A DNA stretch of 64,000 nucleotides from Egicoccus sp. AB-alg2 (GTDB lineage: Bacteria; Actinomycetota; Nitriliruptoria; Nitriliruptorales; Nitriliruptoraceae): NCBI RefSeq assembly GCF_041821065.1, contig NZ_JBGUAX010000005.1, positions 1 to 64,000 of the forward strand. Reading direction: 5' to 3'. A program made the position numbers and the translations under genes. Numbering within the stretch: the stretch's first letter is position 1; the number at the start of each line of letters is the position of its first letter. The notes below the pieces were generated by a model. It worked only from the letters and a program-made list of their open reading frames with translations, was not told the DNA's origin and ran no database searches. This document shows, piece after piece, positions 8,337 to 16,017 of the stretch.

Positions 8337-9490
8337 AGGCTGAGCACGTCGCCCAGCAGGCGGCGGTGCAGGTGCGGGTCGCCCAGGAGCAGCTTCGTGG
8401 CCTTGGCCCGCTTGAAGTACAGGTGTGCGTCGTGCTCCCAGGTGAAGCCGATGCCGCCGGCCAACTGGATGCCGTCGGCGGCGATCGTCTCGTACACCTC
8501 GCTGCACAGCGCCTTGGCCATCGGCGCCGCGATGGCGATCTCCTGCCGATCCCCCGCGGCGATCGCGCGGGCGGCGTGCAGGGCGGCCGATCGTGCGGCC
8601 TCGAGCTTGACGAGGTCCTCGGCGAGGCGGTGCTTGACCGCCTGGAACGAGCCGATGGCACGACCGAACTGGATGCGCTCGCGGGCGTAGGCCGTGGTCG
8701 TGGACAGCACCTCCTGGGCGCCGCCGACCTGCTCGCAGGCCAGCGCCACCACGCCGGCCGCGATGCCGTCGTGCAGGGCCGTGATGGGATCACCGCCGGT
8801 GAGCGCCGCCTCGGCGTCCACGTGCACGCCGTCGAAGCGCAGCGTCGCGAGCGGGCGCGTGAGGTCGAGGGCGGGCAGCGGCTCACGGCTCAATCCGGCG
8901 GCGTCGCCCGGGACGGCGAACAGTGCCAGGCCGTCGTCGGTGACGGCGGCCGTGAGCAGCAGGTCCGCGGTGTGCCCGTCGATCACGTACCCGGCAGTGC
9001 CCGTCAGGCGCCAGCCATCGCCGTCGCGGGTGGCCCGGACACCGGGATCAGCGGTCAGGCGACCGCGCTCGTCGAGGTGGGCCAGGGCCAGGCGGGTCGC
9101 GCCGGTCGCCACGTCGGGCAGCCAGCGCTGGAGCTGCTGGGACGTGCCGGCCCGTTGCAGCACGGTCGTGCCCAGCACCGCCGACGACAGCAGCGGCACG
9201 GGCAGCAGCCGCTTGCCCGCCTCCTCGACCACGATGGCGAGCTCCACGAACGTCGAGCCGGCACCCCCGTGCGCCTCGGGGACCGTCAGGCCGAGCAGCC
9301 CGTACTCGCCCAGCTCCTTCCAGGCGGCGTCGTCGACGCCGGCGTCGGTCTGCATCACCTCGCGGACGCGTTCCGAGGTGGCTCGTGAGCCGAGGAAGTC
9401 GCGCAGCATCCCCCGCAGCTGTTGCTGCTCGTCGGTCTCCACGAACGTGACGGTCATCTCGCCCTCGTGGGGCGTGGTCTGGGTCGTCAT
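8333..9490 (-). CDS. Acyl-CoA dehydrogenase, FadE-type smaller partner subunit
   Basis: A 385-residue flavoprotein of the acyl-CoA dehydrogenase superfamily, with an N-terminal helical domain, a middle beta domain and a C-terminal helical domain containing RIQFGRAIGSFQAVKHRLAE. The C-terminal region reads GGIGFTWEHDAHLYFKRAK; the IEGGT/YEGT segment that carries the usual catalytic glutamate is not visible. This is typical of one half of the alpha2beta2 FadE heterotetramers known from actinobacterial steroid and side-chain degradation (ChsE1-ChsE2, ChsE4-ChsE5). The partner is almost certainly the upstream gene, whose stop lies 13 bases before this start. It probably oxidises an unusual or bulky acyl-CoA. 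Substrate unknown. Confidence 0.92.
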   Translation of the reverse strand: MTTQTTPHEGEMTVTFVETDEQQQLRGMLRDFLGSRATSERVREVMQTDAGVDDAAWKELGEYGLLGLTVPEAHGGAGSTFVELAIVVEEAGKRLLPVPLLSSAVLGTTVLQRAGTSQQLQRWLPDVATGATRLALAHLDERGRLTADPGVRATRDGDGWRLTGTAGYVIDGHTADLLLTAAVTDDGLALFAVPGDAAGLSREPLPALDLTRPLATLRFDGVHVDAEAALTGGDPITALHDGIAAGVVALACEQVGGAQEVLSTTTAYARERIQFGRAIGSFQAVKHRLAEDLVKLEAARSAALHAARAIAAGDRQEIAIAAPMAKALCSEVYETIAADGIQLAGGIGFTWEHDAHLYFKRAKATKLLLGDPHLHRRLLGDVLSL

Positions 9491-9503
9491 GGCGTACTCC
9501 TCG

Positions 9504-10694
9504 TCAGCTGCGCGGGACGTCGCGCCAGGCGACGTTCTTGTCGACGCGCGGCTCGCCGGGCAGACCCAGCACGCGCTCCCCCAGGATGTTCTTCATGATC
9601 TCGCTGGTGCCGCCCTCGATGGAGTTGGCCCGTGCCCGCAGGAACGCCTTGTGCGGGTCCTCGGTGCGGGTGGCGGTCAGCTCCGGGCGCACGAACTCGT
9701 AACCGCCCGGGTAGGTCACCCCCTCGGGCCCCATGAGGTCGATGGCGAACGAGGTGATGGCCTTGTTGAGGTCCGCCCAGTGCAGCTTCGCGGTCGAACC
9801 CTCGGGGCCGGGCGTGCCGCGGCGGGCGGCCTCGCCGGCCCGGATGGCCGTGAGCCGCAGCGCCTCGGCCTCGATCCAGTAGCCCAGCAACTGGTCGCGC
9901 GCGACGGGGTCGGACCCGTCGGTGCGCTTCCACGCCTCCACGGCGTGGGCGATCGCGCCGCTGCCGCGCGGGGCGACGTTCCCGCCGATGGCGACCCGCT
10001 CGTTCATCAGTGTGGTCATCGCGACGGTCCAGCCCTCGCCGACGGCACCGATCCGCATGGAGTCGGGGATGTGGACGTCGTCGAAGTAGACCTCGTTGAA
10101 CTCCGCCTCACCGGTGATCTGGTACAGCGGCCGGACGTCGACGCCCTCGGCCTCCATGTCGACCACGAAGTAGGTGAGCCCGGCGTGCTTCGGCACGTCC
10201 GGATCGGTGCGGGTGACGAGCAGACCCCACTTGGCGAGGTGCGCGAGCGTGTTCCACACCTTCTGGCCGTTGACGATCCACGTGTCGCCCTCGCGCACGG
10301 CGGTCGTCGACAGTGCCGCCAGGTCGGATCCGGCGCCCGGCTCCGAGAAGAGCTGACACCAGATCTCCTCGGTCGTGAACATCGGGCGCAGGAAGCGCCG
10401 CTGCTGCTCCTCGGTGCCGTGCGCCAGCAGCGTGCCGGCGCCCATGCCGATGCCGAGGATGTTCAGGTACCGGTTGCGGATCGAGCCGCCGGCCGCCTCG
10501 ATGCGCCGGTTGACCTCGGCCTGCCAGCGCGGACTGACGCCCAGGCCGCCCACCCCCTCGGGGAACTGGACCCAGGCCAGGCCGTGGTCGAACTGGGCGC
10601 CCCAGAACTCCGGTTCCGGCGTGTCCGCCGGCGGATGTGCGGCGAACAAGGCCTGGAGTTGCGCTTCGACCTGCTCGCGTTCGTCCGTGCTCAC
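9504..10694 (-). CDS. Acyl-CoA dehydrogenase, catalytic-type subunit (first gene of fadE operon)
   Basis: A 396-residue acyl-CoA dehydrogenase. Conserved pieces are CQLFSEPGAGSDLA and VNGQKVWNTLAHLAKWGLL (flavin and substrate contacts) and the C-terminal SIEGGTSEIMKNILGERVLG, where the Glu of IEGGT is at the usual catalytic-base position. It forms an operon with the second dehydrogenase and the TetR gene. I chose the GTG at 10694 because CGGGAGGGAGCC precedes it and family sequence starts there; the open frame reaches 10823 without matching the family. The operator at 10714-10727 lies 20 bases upstream, so repression by the terminal TetR gene is likely. Confidence 0.95.
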   Translation of the reverse strand: MSTDEREQVEAQLQALFAAHPPADTPEPEFWGAQFDHGLAWVQFPEGVGGLGVSPRWQAEVNRRIEAAGGSIRNRYLNILGIGMGAGTLLAHGTEEQQRRFLRPMFTTEEIWCQLFSEPGAGSDLAALSTTAVREGDTWIVNGQKVWNTLAHLAKWGLLVTRTDPDVPKHAGLTYFVVDMEAEGVDVRPLYQITGEAEFNEVYFDDVHIPDSMRIGAVGEGWTVAMTTLMNERVAIGGNVAPRGSGAIAHAVEAWKRTDGSDPVARDQLLGYWIEAEALRLTAIRAGEAARRGTPGPEGSTAKLHWADLNKAITSFAIDLMGPEGVTYPGGYEFVRPELTATRTEDPHKAFLRARANSIEGGTSEIMKNILGERVLGLPGEPRVDKNVAWRDVPRS

Positions 10695-10713
10695 GCGCCG
10701 GCTCCCTCCCGAA

Positions 10714-10727
10714 AGTGAACGATCACT
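10714..10727. promoter_or_regulatory. Palindromic operator upstream of the fadE-fadE-tetR operon
   Basis: AGTGA and TCACT arms flank a 4-base ACGA centre, a perfect inverted repeat about 20 bases before the GTG of the first dehydrogenase. Shape and position fit a TetR-family binding site; binding by the operon's own repressor is inferred. Confidence 0.55.
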
Positions 10728-10738
10728 AACAGGAAAGG

Positions 10739-11491
10739 CTAGCGCGCCCTTCGCGACGTCGTGCGACTGGCGCGGCCGGCGCGGCTGGCGCCGTAAGTGG
10801 GCCGGCGCAGCCGGTTGAGCCACCCGACCGGCCGCAGTTCCGGCCCGGTGTGCCAGGGATCGAAGTCGAGGTGCTCGTCGTCACCGGGCACCACGGGGAC
10901 GGCCGCCGGCCCGGGCGAGGCTGTCGGGGCTGCTGAATCCGCGTGTGTCGGCCGCGTGGGCGGCCCCGCTCGAAGGACCCCGAGGACCACCCCGTCCGCC
11001 GTGCCCAGACGCACCTCGAAGTCCGGCGGCCGGGCGACACGCCCGGAGGCGAGCGCGGCGTAGGTGACCGGCGCCGACCCGTCGAGCGCTCGGGCCAGGA
11101 CGGGTCGGCGTGTCCCGCCCGGGAGCCGATACGGGAGCAGGCTCGTGAACGCGCCGCCGGCCACGTCCCGTGCCAGGCGCAGCAGATGTCGACCGATCCG
11201 GCCACGGCCACCGGAGGCCAGCAGCAGGTCCTGGTCGCGTCCGGGGCCATGGACGTCCAGCACCTTCACGGCCAGTCCGAGGACGTCGGGCAGCGTCGCG
11301 GGCAGTCCGATGCCGTGGGAGATGCGCAGGCGTGCCGGCCGGTGGCCCGCCGCCAGGGACGAGCCCGGCAGTTCGTCGGCCGCGGCCGCCGTCGGTTCCC
11401 AGCGCGCGGCGTAGACCAGGCCGTGGGGATGGAAGGCCCGTGCCCCGCGCAGCCAGGAGGCGACGCGGAACAACGTCACCAGCACCGGCAT
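10739..11491 (-). CDS. Catalase-superfamily (y4iL-like) protein
   Basis: A 250-residue protein. The stretch AFHPHGLVYAARWEP, the ISHGIGLPATLPDVLGLAVKV segment and the C-terminal FDPWHTGPELRPVGWLNRLRR match, from memory, the small catalase-fold family typified by y4iL, which lacks much of the true catalase barrel and whose activity is not established. A Pro/Thr-rich linker sits at about 185-215, and the tail is very basic. I chose the ATG at 11491 because GGAGG lies five bases upstream; another ATG at 11512 has a poorer site. It ends in the promoter region of the fadE operon, on the same strand. It might detoxify peroxide or bind haem, but this is not shown. Confidence 0.6.
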   Translation of the reverse strand: MPVLVTLFRVASWLRGARAFHPHGLVYAARWEPTAAAADELPGSSLAAGHRPARLRISHGIGLPATLPDVLGLAVKVLDVHGPGRDQDLLLASGGRGRIGRHLLRLARDVAGGAFTSLLPYRLPGGTRRPVLARALDGSAPVTYAALASGRVARPPDFEVRLGTADGVVLGVLRAGPPTRPTHADSAAPTASPGPAAVPVVPGDDEHLDFDPWHTGPELRPVGWLNRLRRPTYGASRAGRASRTTSRRAR

Positions 11492-11647
11492 GTCGGCCTC
11501 CGCGGGCTGCATCGGGCATCGCCTGGCGGGCGTACCGCACGGTGGCCGCGGGCGCCGCGCCGGCCCCGGTCGCGTGCCGGGTCGCCGGGGCGCACGTCAC
11601 CGTCCTGGACTAGCGTGGGTCGGCTGCCGTCGGCCAGGAGCGCCAGC

Positions 11648-12481
11648 GTGGACGAACATGCCCGCACCAACCTCGCCAACTGGGAGGCGCGGACGCCCAT
11701 CCATGCGGCCAGCGAGGCCTACGGCCTGCAGCGCTACGTCGACGACCCGAGCCGCCTGTCCGACGTGGTCGCCCACGACGCGCCGTTCCTCGGGGACCTG
11801 ACGGGGCTGCGGGTCGTGCACCTGCAGTGTCACATCGGCACGGACACGCTGTCGCTGGCACGTCTGGGGGGCGAGGTGACGGGGGTCGACTTCTCGCCGT
11901 CCGCGATCGCGGTGGCGCGCGACCTCGCGGAGCGGGCCGGTCCCCCGGTCCGGTACGTCCAGGCGTCGGTCGACGAGGTGCCCGAGGCATTGCCGGAGAC
12001 GTTCGACGTCGTCTACACGGGCGTCGGCGCGTTGAACTGGCTGCCGTCGGTGTCGCGGTGGGCGCGGATCGTGGCGGGTCTGCTCGCGCCCGGCGGTCGG
12101 CTCTACCTGCGCGAGGGGCATCCGATGCTGAACGCGCTCGACGACGAGCGCGACGACGAACTGCTGGTGGTGGCCCATCCCTACTTCGAGCAGCCGGCGC
12201 CCACCGAATGGGTGACGCCGACGACCTACACCGGTGACGACACGCCGGTGTCGGCACCGGTGACGCGCGAGTGGGCCCACGGGCTCGGCGAGACAGTGCA
12301 AGCCGTGCTGGACGCGGGGCTGCGGCTCACGCGCCTCGCCGAGCACGCCGAGTTGGAGTGGGCGTTCTTCGACTGGATGCGGCGCAACGAGGCCGGGCGC
12401 TACGAGCTGCCGAACGGACGCGAACGCCTGCCGCTGATGTACACGCTCGAGGCCGTCAGAACTCGAGACCACGCCGGCTGA
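11648..12481 (+). CDS. Class I SAM-dependent methyltransferase
   Basis: A 277-residue methyltransferase. The SAM-binding motif I reads VVHLQCHIGTDTLSLARLGG, followed by motif II EVTGVDFSPSAIAVA and the acidic FDVVYTGVGALNWL motif (post-I/IV region), then LLAPGGRLYLREGHPML. N-terminal ANWEARTPIHAASEAYG and the C-terminal aromatic-rich part (EWAFFDWMRRNEAGRYELP) match a family of uncharacterised actinobacterial small-molecule methyltransferases. The GTG start has AGGAG eight bases upstream; the frame is open far upstream, but that part is antisense to the preceding gene. Its stop is six bases from the end of the convergent AlkB gene. Substrate unknown. Confidence 0.88.
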   Translation: MDEHARTNLANWEARTPIHAASEAYGLQRYVDDPSRLSDVVAHDAPFLGDLTGLRVVHLQCHIGTDTLSLARLGGEVTGVDFSPSAIAVARDLAERAGPPVRYVQASVDEVPEALPETFDVVYTGVGALNWLPSVSRWARIVAGLLAPGGRLYLREGHPMLNALDDERDDELLVVAHPYFEQPAPTEWVTPTTYTGDDTPVSAPVTREWAHGLGETVQAVLDAGLRLTRLAEHAELEWAFFDWMRRNEAGRYELPNGRERLPLMYTLEAVRTRDHAG

Positions 12482-12487
12482 TGGAGG

Positions 12488-13099
12488 TCACGGGTAGGCG
12501 TGCCGGTAGGTGAGGCTGATCCGCGGCCCGGCGTCGGCCACCTTCGGCACGGTGTGCTGCCACGTGCGCTGGCAGCTGCCGCCCATGACCAGCAGGTCGC
12601 CGTTGCCCAGCGAGAAGCCGAGGCTCGCTCCGCCGCCCCGCGGACGCAGCCGGAACGTCCGCGCGGCGCCGACGGAGACGATCGCGATGACCGCCTCGGG
12701 CAGGTCACGTGCGATGCGGTCGCCGTGCCAGGCCACCGAGTCACGACCGTCGCGGTAGAGATTCGCGCCGATGCGCTCGAAGTGGCGGCCGTAGCGGGCG
12801 TCGAGCACCCGTCCGAGCTCGGCCAGCACCTCCAGACCTGCGGGCGGCTCCGCGACCGGGATCGATGCCGTGAGTCGGGGCTGCAGGAGTTCCTGCCCGT
12901 GCAGGCGCTCGGTGCGCTGGCCCCACGGCAGCGACGCCAACGCGGTCGCGAAGACCTCGTCGGCGCCGGCCAGCCAGCCCGGCAGGTGGTCGACCCAGGC
13001 ACCGGCCGCGAGCTCGTGGCGGAGGAGGCCGGGCATGGCGGGGTCGAAGGTCGGCGATCGTCCGCCGAGGAGTGATCCCTGCCACGCGAGCTCCGTCAT
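12488..13099 (-). CDS. alkB: AlkB-like Fe(II)/2-oxoglutarate dioxygenase
   Basis: A 203-residue member of the AlkB family, which repairs N-alkylated bases such as 1-methyladenine and 3-methylcytosine by oxidative demethylation. The metal triad is visible: WHGD (His125, Asp127) and His182 in WQHTVP, followed by RISLTYR with the 2-oxoglutarate-binding arginine near 193. GANLYRDGRDSVAWHGD is the classic AlkB/ALKBH2-3 substrate-side motif, which supports DNA repair rather than peptide oxidation. It starts 42 bases after the Suc_Fer gene on the same strand and may be read through from that operon. No good Shine-Dalgarno precedes the ATG. Confidence 0.9.
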   Translation of the reverse strand: MTELAWQGSLLGGRSPTFDPAMPGLLRHELAAGAWVDHLPGWLAGADEVFATALASLPWGQRTERLHGQELLQPRLTASIPVAEPPAGLEVLAELGRVLDARYGRHFERIGANLYRDGRDSVAWHGDRIARDLPEAVIAIVSVGAARTFRLRPRGGGASLGFSLGNGDLLVMGGSCQRTWQHTVPKVADAGPRISLTYRHAYP

Positions 13100-13141
13100 G
13101 CCACCACGGTACCGAACATCCGTTCGATCACCAGTGGGTGC

Positions 13142-14035
13142 TCACTCCTCGCGCAATTCGAGTAGTTCGTAGCGCGGCGCCACGGCGGTGGCGCCCGCGC
13201 ACGTGAGCCGTGCGGGCGTGCCGTCCCGGCGCGTGCGCACCTCGACGACCACGTCGGGGCCGGCAAGGCGGCGAAACCGCACCCGGTGGCGGTCGTCCTG
13301 ACGATCGACCGAGACGACACGCAGCGCGTCGGCGCCCTGGATGCCCAGCCGCTCGCGGACCAGTACTTCCGCGGCCTGGACGGCGAAGGGGTGGGCGGAA
13401 CGCCCGCGGAAGTGCTCGAGGGTGATCCGCCCACCCTCGTGCGCAGCCACGACGACCCGGGCGGTGTCGGCGTCCAGCTGACCGTAGAACAAGCCGTCCG
13501 GCAGGCACACCACGTTGCCGGCGAACCGGTCACCGCCGACGTGCGAGCACTCCCACACCCGCTCGCCCACCTGCTCGAGCAGCGCCTGCGCCACCGGGAG
13601 ACCGAACTTGGCGCAGCAGGGGTCGTGCTTGCCGTTGGTACACACCAGGTACAGCGGGTCGAGCACCCGCAGCCCACCAACGGTCTGTCCTTCGCGCAGG
13701 GCATCCAGGTCGAGGTCGAGCACCTGCTGGACGTGCTCGAGCGCGAACGACTCCAGCCAGCCACCGATGCCCTGGCTGGTGCCGGCGTACAACGTCCGTT
13801 CCGTGCCCAGCGGTCGCTGGCCGCCGGGGCGCCGGAGCAGCAGCACCCGGGCCGGCAGGGCTCGTGACCAGTCCAGCAGCCGGTCGCGGACGGCCGGCGG
13901 GAGGTCGGAGTCCTGGAGTGCCTCGGCGCCCCACGGTCCGGGTTGTTCCAGCAGGATCCAGCGGCGGGCGCGCGACGCGGTTCCCAGCGGAGGTTCCGCA
14001 CGTGTCCGCGAGTCCAGCGCGCACAGATCGGTCAC
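13142..14035 (-). CDS. Sucrase/ferredoxin-like (Suc_Fer, PF06999) thioredoxin-fold iron-sulfur protein
   Basis: A 297-residue protein of the Suc_Fer-like family, a thioredoxin-fold ferredoxin relative. Key segments are LVCTNGKHDPCCAKFG (Cys132, Cys140, Cys141) and WECSHVGGDRFAGNVVCLPDG (Cys163, His165, Cys177), which likely hold a [2Fe-2S] cluster with Cys and His ligands. C-terminal residues from about 215 form a small extra domain. Its GTG start overlaps the stop of the upstream cupin gene as GTGA, so the two are translationally coupled. An electron-transfer partner for the iron-dependent oxygenase upstream is the simplest reading, but that is inference. Family recognition is strong; function in this family is largely undefined. 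Confidence 0.88.
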   Translation of the reverse strand: MTDLCALDSRTRAEPPLGTASRARRWILLEQPGPWGAEALQDSDLPPAVRDRLLDWSRALPARVLLLRRPGGQRPLGTERTLYAGTSQGIGGWLESFALEHVQQVLDLDLDALREGQTVGGLRVLDPLYLVCTNGKHDPCCAKFGLPVAQALLEQVGERVWECSHVGGDRFAGNVVCLPDGLFYGQLDADTARVVVAAHEGGRITLEHFRGRSAHPFAVQAAEVLVRERLGIQGADALRVVSVDRQDDRHRVRFRRLAGPDVVVEVRTRRDGTPARLTCAGATAVAPRYELLELREE

Positions 14036-15195
14036 GCCGGCTCGCCACCGGTCCCCCGGTCGACGGTCAGCAGTCCCTCACGCAGCAGCCGGCGGCAGAG
14101 CACCAGGCGGCTGTTCGGATCCAGGTGCGCATCGAGGTCCGCCGGCCGGAAGCGGCCGTCCTGCAGCACCTGTTCGAGGGCCGGCCGCAGCGGCGCCGGC
14201 AGACGGAGCCGTCGATCGGGCAGCACGAGTTCGACGACCTCCCCGGCGTCCACCAGGCGGGCGCCGAGGTACGGCCGCACCCGGAGCGGGGTCGCGTCGT
14301 CGAGGTGGTCCAGTGCGAGCAGGTCGCGCAGGCCACCGCTGCGGTCGGGCACCCGCGCCGACCAGAAGGACGCCGCGGACGCCTCGAGGGCCGCGTCGAC
14401 GTCGGCGCCGCGCAGCGCGATCGCGAGCCGGTCGAGGTGCTCGGCCAACTGCTCGCGGTGGACGAGCGGGTCGCCGGCCCAGCCGCCGGGCAGGGTCTGG
14501 TCGAGGTCGGCGCTGGCGAGGGCCGTGTCGACGGCGCGCCGGACGAGCGACGACCATCGCACCGTGCGCACCCCGATCGTGAGGTGGAGCGACGGCTGCT
14601 CGAGGGTCTGGGCGGCGTGGCGGGTGCCGGCCGGCAGGTACAGCACGTCTCCGGGCTTGAGCTCGAGGTCCCAGGGCTCCGACTGGCCGGGCGGGTGCAC
14701 GACCCACCGCTTGACACCGTGGGTCTGCACGGCGAAGACGTCGTGCGGGTCCTCGTGCAGGTGCAGCCCCTGTGCGACTGGCGGCGTCAGGTAGGCGTTG
14801 GCCTGCACGGGATGGGTCAGTTCCGCCTCCAGGGCGCGGCACAGCTCCGCGACCGGCGGCCAGGAGCGGTGCAGACCCTGCAGCACGATGCTGGCGCCGT
14901 CGTCGAACGCGGCGTGCACGGCCGCGACGTCGATCAGGTCGTCGACCTGGCGAGAGCCGATTCGGACCCGGCGGGTGACCTGCCCCGCGGGCAGCGTCAC
15001 GCCGTCCTCGACCAGCCGGAACGCCGGCGCGCGGAGCCCCGAGCCGGCCACCAGGTCGTCGACGTGCGCAAGCGAAAGGACGTCGTCGTAGGCGTCGGGA
15101 GCGCTGGCCGGGACGTGCAACGGGGCCTTCCCGAACGTGGTGTCCAGGAAGGCCCTCGCGTCCCCGACCAGTCGTGTCAGGGACGAGGTCGGCAT
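14032..15195 (-). CDS. JmjC/cupin-4 family Fe(II)/2OG oxygenase
   Basis: A 387-residue cupin-type oxygenase of the PF08007 group, related to ribosomal oxygenases such as YcfD that hydroxylate protein side chains. The metal site is GLHLHEDPHDVFAVQ (His147, Asp149), with the distal histidine in LPAGTRHAAQ (His193); KRWVVHPPG and LKPGDVLYLP frame the barrel. The C-terminal half (about 210-387) is a helical and winged-helix-like region as in YcfD relatives. Its ATG lies one base after the stop of the Asp-rich repeat peptide gene, and its stop overlaps the Suc_Fer gene. The tight spacing suggests the peptide is its substrate. Known activity of the family: hydroxylation of Arg, His or Asp/Asn in proteins. 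Confidence 0.88.
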   Translation of the reverse strand: MPTSSLTRLVGDARAFLDTTFGKAPLHVPASAPDAYDDVLSLAHVDDLVAGSGLRAPAFRLVEDGVTLPAGQVTRRVRIGSRQVDDLIDVAAVHAAFDDGASIVLQGLHRSWPPVAELCRALEAELTHPVQANAYLTPPVAQGLHLHEDPHDVFAVQTHGVKRWVVHPPGQSEPWDLELKPGDVLYLPAGTRHAAQTLEQPSLHLTIGVRTVRWSSLVRRAVDTALASADLDQTLPGGWAGDPLVHREQLAEHLDRLAIALRGADVDAALEASAASFWSARVPDRSGGLRDLLALDHLDDATPLRVRPYLGARLVDAGEVVELVLPDRRLRLPAPLRPALEQVLQDGRFRPADLDAHLDPNSRLVLCRRLLREGLLTVDRGTGGEPA

Positions 15196-15196
15196 G

Positions 15197-15445
15197 TCAG
15201 GCGTCGGTGCCGTCCACGTCGGCCCCGTCGCCGTCGGCGGCGTCGGTGGCGTCCCCGTCGGCGTCCGCGCCGTCGGCATCGGTGCCGTCCGCGTCGGTGC
15301 CGTCCGCGTCGGTGCCGTCGGCGTCCGCCGCGTCGCCGTCACGCACGTCGGTCGCGTCGCCGTCCTGCACGTCGGCGGTGGTGGTCGTGGCGGTCGCGGT
15401 GCCGACCGTCTCCATGTCGGCGTCCGTCAGGCCTTCAACGCGCAT
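15197..15445 (-). CDS. Asp-rich pentapeptide-repeat small protein, candidate modified-peptide precursor
   Basis: An 82-residue protein with 25 aspartates, two arginines, no lysine and no cysteine. The N-terminus, MRVEGLTDADMETVGTA, resembles the helical leader and processing-site region of many RiPP precursors (LTDxDxExV followed by small residues). After a Thr-rich stretch it enters tandem DADGT units (three exact copies at 41-55, then DADGA, DADGD) and ends in DGTDA. The ATG is preceded by GGAGGACGAGC, an excellent ribosome site, and the TGA is one base from the oxygenase ATG, so it is a real coupled gene rather than a shadow. DxDG units could also bind calcium. No family is recognised. A precursor role is inference. 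Confidence 0.7.
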   Translation of the reverse strand: MRVEGLTDADMETVGTATATTTTADVQDGDATDVRDGDAADADGTDADGTDADGTDADGADADGDATDAADGDGADVDGTDA

Positions 15446-15583
15446 GCTCGTCCTCCGGGCTCGAAACGTCGTGTCGCGAGCGTAGGCGGCAGCCGACCAC
15501 CGGGGTCGGGGCCGTCCGGGCAGGCCGGAGATGGACGCATTGCGCGTGCGAAACGGGCACTGCCGACAGGTCGCGTGACCGGC

Positions 15584-15871
15584 TCAGCTGCCGTTGCCGT
15601 CGCCCGGGCGCCAGCTCAACATGGCGTCGGTGAGCCGGCCGTTGCGTGCGGTGAGGAACTGGCGGCGGGCACGCGCATCCGCCCCGGCGGGGAGCAGACG
15701 GAGTTCGGCCACGTTGGCAGACACCTGCCGCTCGGCTTCCACCGCGCAGGCCCGCGAGCAGACCGTGCCCGCGGGCGCCTCGTCCCCGCACACCACGCAC
15801 CCCGTGAGCTCGAGGGCGTCGAGGTCCGCCTCGGTGGGCGGTGGGGTGGCGGGTGGTGGTGGGAGCAGCAT
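15584..15871 (-). CDS. Small zinc-finger protein with Cys4 motif, unknown
   Basis: A 95-residue protein. After a Pro-rich start (MLLPPPPATPPP) comes a treble-clef-like knuckle, CVVCGDEAPAGTVCSRAC (Cys25, Cys28, Cys38, Cys42), then a helical region with LPAGADARARRQFLTARNGRLTDAM. The Cys4 pattern should bind zinc. The ATG at 15871 has GAGG at a good distance; the frame remains open upstream without resemblance to anything. It is transcribed toward the repeat-peptide operon (138-base gap) and divergently from the F420-type enzyme at 16018. I do not recognise a family. Confidence 0.6.
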   Translation of the reverse strand: MLLPPPPATPPPTEADLDALELTGCVVCGDEAPAGTVCSRACAVEAERQVSANVAELRLLPAGADARARRQFLTARNGRLTDAMLSWRPGDGNGS

Positions 15872-16017
15872 GGCGGCCTCGATGTCGCGCTTCGACGTCG
15901 CCAGGTCCCCGTGGTCTCGACACCCGACCAGAAGACCGTACCGCCGAAGTGGACACCGCGCAATGACCGTGATAGGCGGTTGCGAGGCGCACCATCCCGC
16001 CCCGAACGAGGTCGCCA

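Noticed and set aside
15230-15340. Tandem GTC-rich repeat seen as a minisatellite
   Set aside because: It is the DNA of the DADGT codons in the 15197-15445 gene, in frame and with a good start, so it is treated as coding.
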